Below are positions 7,405 through 16,868 of a stretch of DNA of 33,999 bases, one piece after another. The position numbers were made by a program, and so were the translations under genes. The DNA is from JAWXCF01 sp034440515 (GTDB lineage Bacteria; Bacteroidota; Bacteroidia; CAILMK01): positions 1 to 33,999 of the forward strand of contig JAWXCF010000009.1 in the NCBI GenBank assembly GCA_034440515.1, in the 5' to 3' direction. Each line of letters starts with the position of its first letter. Positions within the stretch are counted from its first letter, which is position 1. The notes under the pieces were generated by a model. That model did no database searches. It saw only the letters and a list, made by a program, of their open reading frames with translations, and had not been told where the DNA came from.

Positions 7405-8370
7405 ATGCCACAGACCACTGCTTTTAATCATATTCCCTCTTTAGACTTAGCTGACTTTACTGGTAGCGATGAACATAAGCGTCAACAGTTTATTGCAGAT
7501 TTGGGACACGCATATGAGAACATTGGCTTCATAGCAGTAAAAAATCATTTATTAAGTCCTGTACTAGAAGGAAAATTATATGCGAGTGTGCAGGAGTTTT
7601 TTGAATTGCCACTTGAGTTAAAGCAAGAATATGAGATAGTAGGTATGGCTGGGCAGCGTGGCTACACCAGCCCAAACAAGGAACACGCAAAGGGTCAAAG
7701 CGTGGCAGACCTAAAAGAGTTTTGGCACTTTGGTCAAGAAGTAACTGATGGTGATGAAATAAGAGAAACTTATCCTGAAAATATAGATGTTGCAGAAGTT
7801 CCAGACTTTTTAACACTTGGTATAGCTGCATTTAAGGCGATAGAAGATACTGGCAGAGAGATATTAAAAGCTATTTCTATTCATTTGGAGTTGGATGAAA
7901 ATTACTTTGACCAGCACGTACATAACGGGAACAGCATATTGCGCCCTATACATTATTTCCCAATAATAGACGAGCCGAAGTCTGCCGTAAGGGCGGCTGA
8001 ACACGAAGATATTAACCTAATTACCCTGTTGATGGGTGCTAGTGCAGAGGGGCTAGAAGTGCAAAATATAGAGGGCAATTGGATAGCAGTAACAGCGCTA
8101 CCTGGTCACTTGGTTGTGAATGTGGGTGATATGTTGCAAAGGTTGACCAATAATAAATTGAAGAGTACTACACACAGAGTGGCAAACCCAGCTAAAGAAA
8201 ATTGGGGAACTAGTCGATATAGTATTCCATTCTTTTTGCACCCAAGGCGAGATATGCCATTAAATGTATTGGAAGTTTGCTTAACTGCAGGAACCAGTAA
8301 ACTGTATCCAGACATTACAGCTGGCGAATATCTAGATGAAAGACTAAGGGAAATAGGCTTATTGAAATAG
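7405..8370 (+). CDS. Isopenicillin N synthase family Fe(II)/2-oxoglutarate-dependent oxygenase
   Basis: The 321-residue protein has the N-terminal non-haem oxygenase (DIOX_N) region (IPSLDLADF, GFIAVKNH) and the double-stranded beta-helix core with the iron triad His200, Asp202 (AAEHEDINLITLLM) and His257 (STTHRVANP). Arg271 and Ser273 (SRYSIPFF) form the R-x-S site that binds the 2-oxoglutarate carboxylate, so a cosubstrate-dependent hydroxylase or desaturase is more likely than a true IPNS. The cytoplasmic enzyme has no linked biosynthetic genes to point to a substrate. It is convergent with the large surface-protein gene, with only two bases between the two stop codons and no obvious terminator. 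Confidence 0.88.
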   Translation: MPQTTAFNHIPSLDLADFTGSDEHKRQQFIADLGHAYENIGFIAVKNHLLSPVLEGKLYASVQEFFELPLELKQEYEIVGMAGQRGYTSPNKEHAKGQSVADLKEFWHFGQEVTDGDEIRETYPENIDVAEVPDFLTLGIAAFKAIEDTGREILKAISIHLELDENYFDQHVHNGNSILRPIHYFPIIDEPKSAVRAAEHEDINLITLLMGASAEGLEVQNIEGNWIAVTALPGHLVVNVGDMLQRLTNNKLKSTTHRVANPAKENWGTSRYSIPFFLHPRRDMPLNVLEVCLTAGTSKLYPDITAGEYLDERLREIGLLK

Positions 8371-8372
8371 CG

Positions 8373-11300
8373 TTACCTAATTAAGCTAACGGTTCCAGTT
8401 TGTTTCCTTTTGTCACTATAGGTTAATACAAAATAGTAAATACCGTCTGGGAATTCACTGCCATTTCTAGGGTTTATACCATTCCAACTAAAGTTATTAC
8501 CCTCTTGATAGTGAGCGCGCTCCCCCCATCTGTTGTAAATTTCTAATAAGTAGTATTTACATTCTCTTGCACCAGCAGTAGCCTCAAATACGTCGTTAAT
8601 TCCGTCGCCATTTGGGGTAAAAACGTTTGGTAAAATGACTATATCTTTAGATCCATATTTGACATCTATTGCAGTGGTAGTTGTATCCGGGCAAGTAGTT
8701 ATTCTATAGTCTATTAGTTGAATAGTGTATCTGCCTGGGTTCGCATAGATATGTGACGGTTCATTGTCATTTGAAGAACCACCATCACCAAAAGTCCATT
8801 TTATGACTTTTCCTTTAACTGGGAATAAGTGTTTAAACTTGTATTCACCAGTACAAGTATCGTTAGTAAAATCAATTTTTGGATCTGCTTTAGTACTTAG
8901 TTCTATGGTATCAATATAGATTTTAGGACAAACAGGATGGATTAAAACTAATTTAACAATTACTTTACTATTTCCATTTTTGCTATATTTATGGACAGGG
9001 TTTTTATTGAATGCAACGGTACTATCACCAAAATCCCAACTGAAACCGTTGCCGCCGGTACTTAGATTTTGAAATGTAATTGTATTAGAACAAGTGTCGT
9101 AAGCATATGTAAACTTAGGACTGATAGGTCTTGGAGCCTTAAAGTATTGTTTGAAAGTATCAGTACAACCTTTGTTGGTAATACTAATAGCCTGTACAAA
9201 TACAGAATCAATAAATGTGTTAACTATATAGCTTACTCTAGATCCTGTATCGGGTATTGTGATTCCATCGAATGACCAAATAGTTTTGCCACTTTTATTT
9301 GCTGTATTAATTAAATTTAAAATTCTATTACAAGGTTCAAAAGTGAACGTTACAAAAGAAGTTGGTAAATTTAAGTTCACAGTCAACGAATCCTTGGCCT
9401 GACAGGGGGTGTTGCGGTCGGTAATTAATCTAACCTTGAAAGCACCATCATATAGAAATCTATGATTAACTGTATCAGTAGTGGTACTGGCAAATGTGCT
9501 GTCGCCAAATTCCCAATTATATGTTGTAGCGACACCAGTACTGGTAAATTTTATAAGTCTGCTACAATTTTTTTGTTCATATTTGAAACTAGCCTTACTG
9601 GTCAAATAGCTATTTATTGGTTTCACGGCAGTATCGCTGCCGCTACAAGAGTTTTTGTTGTATGCCACTAACTTAACAGTATAAATACCATTTTTAGTAT
9701 AGGTATGTGTAGGTTGATAGGCAGCTGTTTGAGTGCCATCACCCCATATCCATAAGTATGAAGTTGCTTTAATACTCTTATTTATAGGACTAATGGTGAG
9801 TGGGTTACAACCAGCAGGTGGAATTGTTAAGTCCGCCTTTAACTCAACTATATTTAAGTCAACCTTAAAAACAAGATTGTTGCAATTTTTACTAAGATTT
9901 TTAGGACTATGAGCGTTTTTAGTAATTGGGAAATCACTGTTTCCTCCACAACCACCACATACACTTTGATATACCACGCCCTTTCTGTCAAACCTACTGG
10001 TACCACCGTCCACGTGCTCCTCACTTAGCTGCCCACCAAAGTAACTAGCATAGAGCAGTGTGTCTATATCTCTGCTAAATACGCCAACCCAAAAGTCACT
10101 TCCGTCAGTAAAATTTTGAAAAGCATCATTTGTTAAAGGCAAATTGTTAGTGCTACCTCCGTGACCAAGGGGTTGGTCATTTGTTCCACCACCCCAACCG
10201 CTAACATATACTTTATCGCATCGGTCAACGAGAAAAGCTGCTGGCGAAATATCGGGCTCTTTTCTGCCAGAGCCAAATACAGTACTTAACAATAGTGTGT
10301 CAAGATTGGGTTTAAACTTGGTAATGAACTGCTTACCTTTATTATTAAAATAATTTACTTTAGTTATTGGCCAAAAATCACTTTCAGTTTGTCCATATAC
10401 ATATACGCTGCCTTGTTTGTCTAGTTGTACAAAGTATGATTGATCATATTTGGCTGTACCTACATAGGTGGCGTGACTTAATGTTGTACCATTCCCAGTT
10501 AAGTGAATTATAAATCCGTCTGCACTATCTCCTTGAAATGTGCTTTGATACGCTTTTAACCCGTTAGGAACCAGCCCAGAACTATGCGTTCCGCCAGTAA
10601 TATATAAATTTTTATTGGCATCTAAATTTAATCCAAATGCTGCATCGGATAAGGTTCCTCCAAAGTAGGTTGACCAATATAATTGTTTCAAATCACTGCT
10701 AAAACTAGCAATAATCCCATCTTGATTTCCACCATAACTAGATTGATAACAACCTGTAGTAGTTGGCCAATCGGTGCTATACGTGGTACTCGCTATGTAT
10801 ATCTGCCCAGTAATTGTATCGCAAATAACCTCACCACGATAACTATCCCCATAATTGTAACCTAGTGGAGAAGGATTTCTTACACCAAATAATATAGTAC
10901 CATTCAAACCGTCATAACCAGAGCCACCAATTAGGGTTGAACCCAACAGCTTAGTACCGTCTGAAGATATTTTTACTACAAATATGTCAGATTTCCCATT
11001 TAGACTAGTGTCGTAGCCGGGTGCCTTTGGGAAATCTTTGCTTTCAGTTGTGCCCATTACTAATAGGTCAGAATTGTTATTTACCACCATACTATGGGGT
11101 TGCTCATTATGACTACCACCTAGGTACGTTGCCCAAAGAAGTTTGGTGCCGTCTGAACTAAATTTTAATATAGCAGCATCTCTCTCTATATCACCAATTG
11201 ATCCATTTACAGATTCTCCACCAGCAAATTTTGATTGTATTGCCCCTGCAGTTACTGGATAACCTACATCGTAAACCGTACCCCCGCTGTAGGCATTTCC

Positions 11301-12101
11301 TTTATCATCATAGGTAGCAGTAAATCCAAAATTATCGGCTATGCTACCGCTATAACTGGCAAATATTAGTGTAGGGTCTATAACTAAAGATAAGTCTTTG
11401 TTGTATTTACCTATGCTGAAACTTAAAGTGTTGTTTTCCAATTTATAAGCAATAGCTACCTCAACTTTTTCTCCTTGTTCATTTATGGTCCAGGCCTTGG
11501 GTTTATCTACATTTATTACTCCCAAGGTATGGTTGATTGCAAATGAACCATTAGGGGCTAATATCACTTGATTGGCACCTGATATCTTTAATTTTATCTT
11601 ATTGGGATTAATTCTAGGGGAAACGTGATAAATATACTCTAAGGCTGAACCAGAGTGGGTATTTAGTTCTAAGTCAATGCCTTTGTATAACTCTTTTACC
11701 ATCAGGTTATGAATCCCGTATAGCTTTGTTGCCTTATTTCCTATACTTACACCCTTATAATAATTGTAATACTGTGTGGTAAACTCTGACTGCGTTGTGA
11801 TAAATGATTTAAGATTAGCATCCTCCCAAGTCATAAATATATTGTGAATAAATGCAGAATCTCCAGGTATTGGGTGAGGCTTATGTGCAGATTTTCTTGG
11901 ACTTAAGAAGCTATATCTTAATTCTTTATTATTATTCAACCAAAGTTTACCACCATTTACATTAGCAGAGAAGCTTACAGCATTGTCCCATTGTCCTTTA
12001 TTCTCTATAAAATGAATTTGAGCGCTAGCATAACTATCTAATCCCAAACAAAACAGCAATAGGAATATAAGTCTTTTATGAGTATGTAATAAATCTGCCA
12101 C
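8373..12101 (-). CDS. Large cell-surface protein with SBBP and PKD-type repeats and CHU_C (T9SS type B) domain
   Basis: The 1242-residue product starts with a signal peptide (residues 1-28, ending SAQ). Residues about 29-250 match the N-terminal domain of this family (FIENKGQWDN... , ending LSLVIDPTLIFASYSG). Next come SBBP beta-propeller repeats (WATYLGGS, GSTLIGGSGYDG, WSTYFGGTLSD, ASYFGGQLSEEH) to about residue 720, then several PKD-type beta-sandwich units with the signature WxFGDG / WDFGDS (about 780-1150). The end (about 1155-1242) is a CHU_C domain: LPNVFTPNGDGINDVF, then IYNRWGE and DGIYYFVLTY. These domains direct T9SS export and surface retention; the family is often called gliding-motility-associated, but a direct motility role is not shown. 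The start codon is GTG at 12101, since no upstream ATG is in frame. It may be leaderless (see findings). Confidence 0.9.
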   Translation of the reverse strand: MADLLHTHKRLIFLLLFCLGLDSYASAQIHFIENKGQWDNAVSFSANVNGGKLWLNNNKELRYSFLSPRKSAHKPHPIPGDSAFIHNIFMTWEDANLKSFITTQSEFTTQYYNYYKGVSIGNKATKLYGIHNLMVKELYKGIDLELNTHSGSALEYIYHVSPRINPNKIKLKISGANQVILAPNGSFAINHTLGVINVDKPKAWTINEQGEKVEVAIAYKLENNTLSFSIGKYNKDLSLVIDPTLIFASYSGSIADNFGFTATYDDKGNAYSGGTVYDVGYPVTAGAIQSKFAGGESVNGSIGDIERDAAILKFSSDGTKLLWATYLGGSHNEQPHSMVVNNNSDLLVMGTTESKDFPKAPGYDTSLNGKSDIFVVKISSDGTKLLGSTLIGGSGYDGLNGTILFGVRNPSPLGYNYGDSYRGEVICDTITGQIYIASTTYSTDWPTTTGCYQSSYGGNQDGIIASFSSDLKQLYWSTYFGGTLSDAAFGLNLDANKNLYITGGTHSSGLVPNGLKAYQSTFQGDSADGFIIHLTGNGTTLSHATYVGTAKYDQSYFVQLDKQGSVYVYGQTESDFWPITKVNYFNNKGKQFITKFKPNLDTLLLSTVFGSGRKEPDISPAAFLVDRCDKVYVSGWGGGTNDQPLGHGGSTNNLPLTNDAFQNFTDGSDFWVGVFSRDIDTLLYASYFGGQLSEEHVDGGTSRFDRKGVVYQSVCGGCGGNSDFPITKNAHSPKNLSKNCNNLVFKVDLNIVELKADLTIPPAGCNPLTISPINKSIKATSYLWIWGDGTQTAAYQPTHTYTKNGIYTVKLVAYNKNSCSGSDTAVKPINSYLTSKASFKYEQKNCSRLIKFTSTGVATTYNWEFGDSTFASTTTDTVNHRFLYDGAFKVRLITDRNTPCQAKDSLTVNLNLPTSFVTFTFEPCNRILNLINTANKSGKTIWSFDGITIPDTGSRVSYIVNTFIDSVFVQAISITNKGCTDTFKQYFKAPRPISPKFTYAYDTCSNTITFQNLSTGGNGFSWDFGDSTVAFNKNPVHKYSKNGNSKVIVKLVLIHPVCPKIYIDTIELSTKADPKIDFTNDTCTGEYKFKHLFPVKGKVIKWTFGDGGSSNDNEPSHIYANPGRYTIQLIDYRITTCPDTTTTAIDVKYGSKDIVILPNVFTPNGDGINDVFEATAGARECKYYLLEIYNRWGERAHYQEGNNFSWNGINPRNGSEFPDGIYYFVLTYSDKRKQTGTVSLIR

Positions 12102-12106
12102 GCTAT

Positions 12107-12114
12107 CAAATATA
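12107..12114 (-). promoter_or_regulatory. Possible promoter of the large surface-protein gene, very close to its start
   Basis: The reverse strand reads TATATTTG, a perfect -7 element, five bases before the GTG. Its transcription start would fall at or next to the start codon. No TTTG -33 element is seen at 17-23 bases. Confidence 0.35.
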
Positions 12115-12125
12115 TTATATATTGA

Positions 12126-12139
12126 CGTATAATTATACG
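12126..12139. repeat. Perfect 14-base palindrome between divergent genes
   Basis: CGTATAATTATACG is perfectly self-complementary with no loop. It lies between the divergent surface-protein gene and serS, upstream of both candidate promoters, where an operator would sit. Both bases just outside it fail to pair, so the palindrome ends cleanly. Confidence 0.45.
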
Positions 12140-12217
12140 AATTGGATGCAATTTTTTAGTAATATGTTTATTTCTGCACTGGTATATAAAAGTTAGATTT
12201 TATCTACCAAGCGGATA

Positions 12218-12225
12218 TACATTTG
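12218..12225 (+). promoter_or_regulatory. Probable serS promoter
   Basis: TACATTTG matches TAnnTTTG exactly; a start about seven bases later gives a leader near 45 bases before the ATG at 12279. The -33 region (GATTTTAT) is only T-rich. Confidence 0.5.
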
Positions 12226-12278
12226 GCAAACAAGCAAGCTACATTGTAGTATTGTACCAATCTAACAGAAGAAGCGCT

Positions 12279-13550
12279 ATGTTGAGCCTACAATACATCA
12301 GAGAAAATAGAGAAGAAGTCATAGAACGTTTAAAAAAACGAAATCACCAAGGGGTTGAAACTATAGATAGTATAATAGCTATAGATGCAAAAAGGCGCGA
12401 ATCGCAGAAAAAGTTAGATGATATTCTTTCTCAAAGCAAACTAATAAGCAAAGAAGTTGGTGCGCTGATGCAACAGGGGAAAACAACAGAGGCAGAAGAA
12501 TTAAAGAACCAGTCCACTGCACTAAAGGGTGAAACAAGCAGTTTGCAAACAGAACTGGCTGACCTAGAGGCAGAGCAAACACAGCTACTATATAAGTTGC
12601 CAAACCTACCACATCAATCAGTGCCAGAAGGTAAAACACCTGATGATAACGAAGTAGTAAGTAATTGGGGAGATATAGTAGATATGGATGATGCTTCACT
12701 TCCACATTGGGAAATTGCAAAGAAATATAACATCATCGACTTGGAATTAGGGGTAAAAATAACCGGGGCAGGTTTTCCAATATATAAGGGTAAAGGTGCC
12801 AGACTGCAGCGAGCTTTAATCAACTACTTTTTAGATGAAGCTACAGCCCAAGGTTACCTAGAAATAGAGCCACCTATATTGGTAAATGAGGAAACTTGCT
12901 ATGCGACAGGGCAATTGCCAGATAAAGATGGTCAAATGTATTATGTAACTGAAGACAAGCTGTACCTGATACCAACTGCAGAAGTTCCACTTACCAACAT
13001 ATACAGAGATGTAATAGTCGCAGAAAAGGATTTTCCCATTAAAATGACAGGCTTTACTCCTTGCTTTAGAAGGGAAGCAGGTAGTTATGGTAAAGACGTA
13101 AGAGGATTAAATAGGCTTCACCAGTTCGATAAGGTTGAGATTGTATGCATAGAACACCCTGAAAGAAGTTACCATACATTAGAAGTAATGAAGGATTATG
13201 TAGCAGGATTATTGCAAAATCTTGGATTAAGCCACAGAATATTAAAACTGTGCGCCGGCGATATGGGTTGGACCAGTGCTTTAACCTATGACCTAGAAGT
13301 ATGGAGTGCAGCCCAGCGCAGATGGCTAGAGGTAAGTAGCGTGTCTAACTTTGAGACCTATCAGGCTAATAGATTGAAACTAAGGTACAAAGACACTACT
13401 GGTAAAACAAATGCTGCCCATACCTTAAATGGCAGTGCATTAGCCCTACCTAGAATAGTTGCCGCTTTGCTAGAGAATTTTCAAACAGCTGATGGTGTCG
13501 TCATTCCAGAAGTATTAAGGAAATATACAGGATTTGACCTTTTAAATTAA
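12279..13550 (+). CDS. serS: Serine--tRNA ligase
   Basis: The enzyme charges tRNA-Ser (and tRNA-Sec where present) with serine. The 423-residue length is standard. Residues about 1-110 are the coiled-coil arm that grips the tRNA long variable loop (SLQYIRENREEVIERLKKR start, rich in K/E/Q heptads). Then come the class II catalytic motifs: motif 2 in TPCFRREAGSYGKDVRGLNRLHQFDKVE and motif 3 in LNGSALALPRIVAALLENFQ; TAEVPLTN contacts serine. The ATG at 12279 is preferred over an in-frame TTG at 12252 because MLSLQYIREN matches the family N-terminus. It is the first gene of a same-strand run that includes recQ and two glycosyltransferases. Confidence 0.97.
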   Translation: MLSLQYIRENREEVIERLKKRNHQGVETIDSIIAIDAKRRESQKKLDDILSQSKLISKEVGALMQQGKTTEAEELKNQSTALKGETSSLQTELADLEAEQTQLLYKLPNLPHQSVPEGKTPDDNEVVSNWGDIVDMDDASLPHWEIAKKYNIIDLELGVKITGAGFPIYKGKGARLQRALINYFLDEATAQGYLEIEPPILVNEETCYATGQLPDKDGQMYYVTEDKLYLIPTAEVPLTNIYRDVIVAEKDFPIKMTGFTPCFRREAGSYGKDVRGLNRLHQFDKVEIVCIEHPERSYHTLEVMKDYVAGLLQNLGLSHRILKLCAGDMGWTSALTYDLEVWSAAQRRWLEVSSVSNFETYQANRLKLRYKDTTGKTNAAHTLNGSALALPRIVAALLENFQTADGVVIPEVLRKYTGFDLLN

Positions 13551-13609
13551 ACTTTTGCCAAATTGCAATTGTACCTTTATCATACATTAGACTTAAAATA
13601 AACTTTGCT

Positions 13610-13816
13610 ATGGGATTTTTGAATGAATTAAGTGCAGAGATTGGCTCTTCTCTATTTAAAGACGAAAGGATAAAGACCATCATAGATGAAATGATGCAAA
13701 CTGTTCGTGATATTTTAAATCAGTTTGAGGGCATATTGCACCAAATCAAGCACATTGCTAATATAATTATAGATACATTTAGGCAAGCCATTGCATTTAT
13801 TAAAATGTGTTTGTAA
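13610..13816 (+). CDS. Small orphan protein of 68 residues
   Basis: I do not recognise a family. The predicted product starts MGFLNELSAEIGSSLFKD and is mostly amphipathic helix, with alternating charged and hydrophobic residues up to about residue 45, then an uninterrupted hydrophobic helix (IIIDTFRQAIAFIKMCL) that could be membrane-associated. It lies 59 bases after serS and 41 bases before recQ on the same strand, has an ATG and no overlap, so it could be a genuine small gene; no Shine-Dalgarno is expected in this phylum, and no clean promoter is seen. The alternative is chance coding in an intergenic region. Confidence 0.5.
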   Translation: MGFLNELSAEIGSSLFKDERIKTIIDEMMQTVRDILNQFEGILHQIKHIANIIIDTFRQAIAFIKMCL

Positions 13817-13857
13817 AATAATTTGACTGGATATAATAGGGTAGTCTATATCTACTA

Positions 13858-15762
13858 ATGCAGAGAGAATTAGAAATACTCCAGAAATACTGGGGCTACG
13901 ATACATTTAGAGTTAATCAGGCTGAAATTATAAGCTGTATTTTATCTGGAGTAGATTGTTTGGCATTGCTACCTACAGGCGGCGGTAAAAGTATTTGTTA
14001 TCAGGTGCCATCTATGTTATTACCTGGGCTTACCTTAGTCATATCTCCTTTAATAAGTTTGATGATGGATCAAGTGTCTGATTTATTGTCTAGAGACATA
14101 CCTGCCGCAGCCATATATTCTGGTATTTCGTCCAGTCAAATTCAAACCATAATCGACCAAATAGGTGCTGGGCAAATAAAGATATTATATGTATCGGCAG
14201 AACGCCTTGAATCCAATACCTTTAAACAACAACTTCATTATTTAGATGTATCTCTATTAGCTGTAGATGAGGCACATTGCGTTAGCCAATGGGGTTATGA
14301 CTTTAGACCACCCTATTTACGAATAGCTAAAATAAGAGAGATAATAGGTGATACTGTACCCATACTCGCATTAACAGCAACCGCTACACCCTTAGTCAAG
14401 CAAGACATAATTGATCGAATTGAGCTAAAGAAAAATCACAAAGTATTTACGGTCAGTTTTGATAGGCCAAACCTTATATATGGTGTCAGCCTAAACGAAA
14501 AGAAATTAGACAAAATATATAACCTTTTGGCCCGAGTGGCTGGCAGCGCTATAGTGTATGTCCCCACCAGAAGCCTGACCAAACAAGTGTCAGAATTTCT
14601 AAATGCAAAAGAAATATCTGCAGCCTATTACCACGCTGGGTTAGAAACCAAAACCCGAGAGAAATTGCAAACCGAGTGGAAAGCAGACCAAATTAGGGTA
14701 ATGGTTGCGACTAATGCTTTTGGAATGGGAATAGATAAGCCACAAGTTAGGGTAGTAGTACATTATAGTATGCCCCAAAATTTAGAAGCCTATTATCAAG
14801 AGGCAGGTAGAGCAGGCAGAGACGGATTAAAAAGCTATGCCCTAATGTTAACTGATGAGGCTGAAATGGCTGACCTAACCTATAGGGCAGAAAGGAATGC
14901 TCCAGATTTTGAAGCTGCGAAAAACTTATATGATAAGTTAGCGCTAATGTTTCAGATACCTATGCAAAATGGTGCAGGCTTAAGTTTTGATTTTGAAGTA
15001 GGAGAAATGGCTAAACGATACAATCTATCACTAGCTAACATATATGCTGCACTACAAATACTAGAAAAGTCTGACTATATAGCCGTATCTGATGCTGTGT
15101 ATCATCCAGCAGAATTGAAATTTAAGCTGGATTACACAGATTTATATGAGTTTCAAATGCAAAATGAAAGTATGGAACCCATTATAAAGGTATTGCTGCG
15201 GAGCTACGAAGATTTATTTGGAGCATATAGGGCAATAGATGAGTATCATTTAGCGCATCACCTAAAGGCAGAATATACATTTGTTAAAGGCCAACTTAGG
15301 TATCTTAAACAAATTGGAGTAATAGACTATAAACCAGCCAAACACGCACCACAATTAACTTGGCTGCAAGATAGAATTGCAACTGAAAACGTACACATAG
15401 ACGAACGATTATATAACGAACGTCACGACCTAAGCTTAAGTAATTTAGGCCATATACAGCAATATGCACGCTTGAAAAATGAATGTAGAAGTAAATATCT
15501 ATTGCAATATTTTGGTGAAAGTATGTTAGAGAATTGTGGGCATTGTGATGAATGCATTATAATGAGAAATAGAAATAAAAATCTATCGCCAGATAATATC
15601 CTTATCATACAAATGTTGGGTGAAAATCCTAAAACTACAGAACAACTTATAGCAGAGTTGCACAAATACTCTAGGCACCTAATTTTGAAGGTAGTCCGCA
15701 ACCTAATAGATGCTGAATTAATCAGCTTACATAATGGGTTGTTAAGTTTAAGGACAGAATGA
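13858..15762 (+). CDS. recQ: ATP-dependent DNA helicase RecQ
   Basis: A 634-residue superfamily 2 3'-5' helicase for recombination and replication-fork repair. Motifs in order: LLPTGGGKSICYQ (Walker A, about 38-49), ISPLISLMMDQ (motif Ia), VDEAHCVSQWGYDFRP (Walker B DEAH at 137-140 plus the RecQ aromatic loop), LALTATAT (motif III), VATNAFGMGIDKP (motif V) and YYQEAGRAGRDG (motif VI). The zinc-binding domain follows (NECRSKYLLQYFGE, then ENCGHCDEC), with a winged-helix region after it. An HRDC domain is not obvious; the C-terminus is a short winged-helix-like tail (IIQMLGENPKTTEQLIAEL). The stop overlaps the next gene's start (ATGA at 15759-15762). Confidence 0.96.
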   Translation: MQRELEILQKYWGYDTFRVNQAEIISCILSGVDCLALLPTGGGKSICYQVPSMLLPGLTLVISPLISLMMDQVSDLLSRDIPAAAIYSGISSSQIQTIIDQIGAGQIKILYVSAERLESNTFKQQLHYLDVSLLAVDEAHCVSQWGYDFRPPYLRIAKIREIIGDTVPILALTATATPLVKQDIIDRIELKKNHKVFTVSFDRPNLIYGVSLNEKKLDKIYNLLARVAGSAIVYVPTRSLTKQVSEFLNAKEISAAYYHAGLETKTREKLQTEWKADQIRVMVATNAFGMGIDKPQVRVVVHYSMPQNLEAYYQEAGRAGRDGLKSYALMLTDEAEMADLTYRAERNAPDFEAAKNLYDKLALMFQIPMQNGAGLSFDFEVGEMAKRYNLSLANIYAALQILEKSDYIAVSDAVYHPAELKFKLDYTDLYEFQMQNESMEPIIKVLLRSYEDLFGAYRAIDEYHLAHHLKAEYTFVKGQLRYLKQIGVIDYKPAKHAPQLTWLQDRIATENVHIDERLYNERHDLSLSNLGHIQQYARLKNECRSKYLLQYFGESMLENCGHCDECIIMRNRNKNLSPDNILIIQMLGENPKTTEQLIAELHKYSRHLILKVVRNLIDAELISLHNGLLSLRTE

Positions 15763-16868
15763 GAAAAATAGTCTGCACCGTAATTAATGACACTGTATAT
15801 GACCAACGTATGCACAGAATCTGCAGCAGCTTGGTTAGGGCTGGTTATCAGGTAGAGTTAGTTGGCAGGTGCTATGACAATAGTCCAGCACCCCGTACAG
15901 ATGTTAACTATCAGATTACTAGGCTAAATTGTAAAAATAGGTCGGGTAAACTTTTTTATATTGAGTTTAACCTTAGGTTATTCAGGTATTTAATGAATCG
16001 TAGGGCAGATATTTACTATTCTGTTGACCTAGATACACTTTTACCAAATACCATTGTTTCATTGCTACGCGGCAAACCTAGGGTGTATGATGCCCACGAA
16101 TACTTTACTGAGATACCAGAATTAGAAGGTAGGCAATTGACCAAGTTTATTTGGCGACTTATAGCACGATTATCCATACCTAGGCAGAATCTATGCTACA
16201 CAGTAAGTCACACTTTGGCTGAGCAATTTAGCAAACGCTACCATAAAAATTTCTTTGTAATTAGAAATGTCCCATTGCCAACAGAGAATATTCTAACTAC
16301 TAATGCAGTTACAACTAGTTTTCATAAGCCTTTTATATTATACCAAGGCGCGCTAAATCTAGGTAGAGGTTTGCCAGAATTAATAGAGGCAATGAAATCA
16401 CTGCCGCAGCAAATACACCTCTACATAGCAGGCGAAGGGGACCTAAGTACGGAATTACGTAAAAAAGTTGAGGTGGACAATTTAAAAGATAAAATTCATT
16501 TTTTAGGTTGGTGTGCGCCAACATATTTAGCTGAAATTACAGCTCACGCTTGGTTGGGGTACAATATTTTGGCTAATATGGGGCAAAGCTATTATTACTC
16601 ATTAAGCAATAAGTTCTTTGACTATATGTTGGCTAAAGTGCCGTCTTTAAACAGCGATTTCCCTGAATATAAATATCATAACACCAGATATGGCTTGGGA
16701 TATTTGGTGCCTGACCTAAACTCTGACACATTGGTAACGTCTATTAATAAACTGCGGACAGATGTGGAATTGTATCAGCAATTGGTAAAAAATTGTACTA
16801 TTGCAACGCCAGATTGCACTTGGCCAGCAGAAGAGAATAAATTGATTAAACTGTTTGAGTCTATCTAG
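15759..16868 (+). CDS. GT-B glycosyltransferase (GT4-like)
   Basis: The 369-residue product has the two-Rossmann-domain GT-B layout. The N-terminal half begins MRKIVCTVINDTVYDQRMHR and includes VYDAHEYFTEIPEL; the C-terminal half has LYQGALNLGRGLPELIEAM, LYIAGEGDL and HFLGW, which are typical GT4 nucleotide-sugar-binding landmarks. No signal peptide or clear transmembrane helix is visible, so it is cytoplasmic, probably peripheral. The ATG overlaps the recQ stop by four bases (ATGA), which suggests translational coupling and a shared transcript. Donor, acceptor and pathway cannot be told from the sequence. Confidence 0.83.
   Translation: MRKIVCTVINDTVYDQRMHRICSSLVRAGYQVELVGRCYDNSPAPRTDVNYQITRLNCKNRSGKLFYIEFNLRLFRYLMNRRADIYYSVDLDTLLPNTIVSLLRGKPRVYDAHEYFTEIPELEGRQLTKFIWRLIARLSIPRQNLCYTVSHTLAEQFSKRYHKNFFVIRNVPLPTENILTTNAVTTSFHKPFILYQGALNLGRGLPELIEAMKSLPQQIHLYIAGEGDLSTELRKKVEVDNLKDKIHFLGWCAPTYLAEITAHAWLGYNILANMGQSYYYSLSNKFFDYMLAKVPSLNSDFPEYKYHNTRYGLGYLVPDLNSDTLVTSINKLRTDVELYQQLVKNCTIATPDCTWPAEENKLIKLFESI

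Noticed and set aside
9069..9671. Forward frames inside the large surface-protein gene
   Set aside because: Antisense to a gene with clear PKD and CHU_C motifs; no start context or family match.
12379..12720. 113-codon reverse frame inside serS
   Set aside because: Overlaps a strongly supported gene and its product (rich in Leu/Tyr/Pro) looks like an antisense reading.
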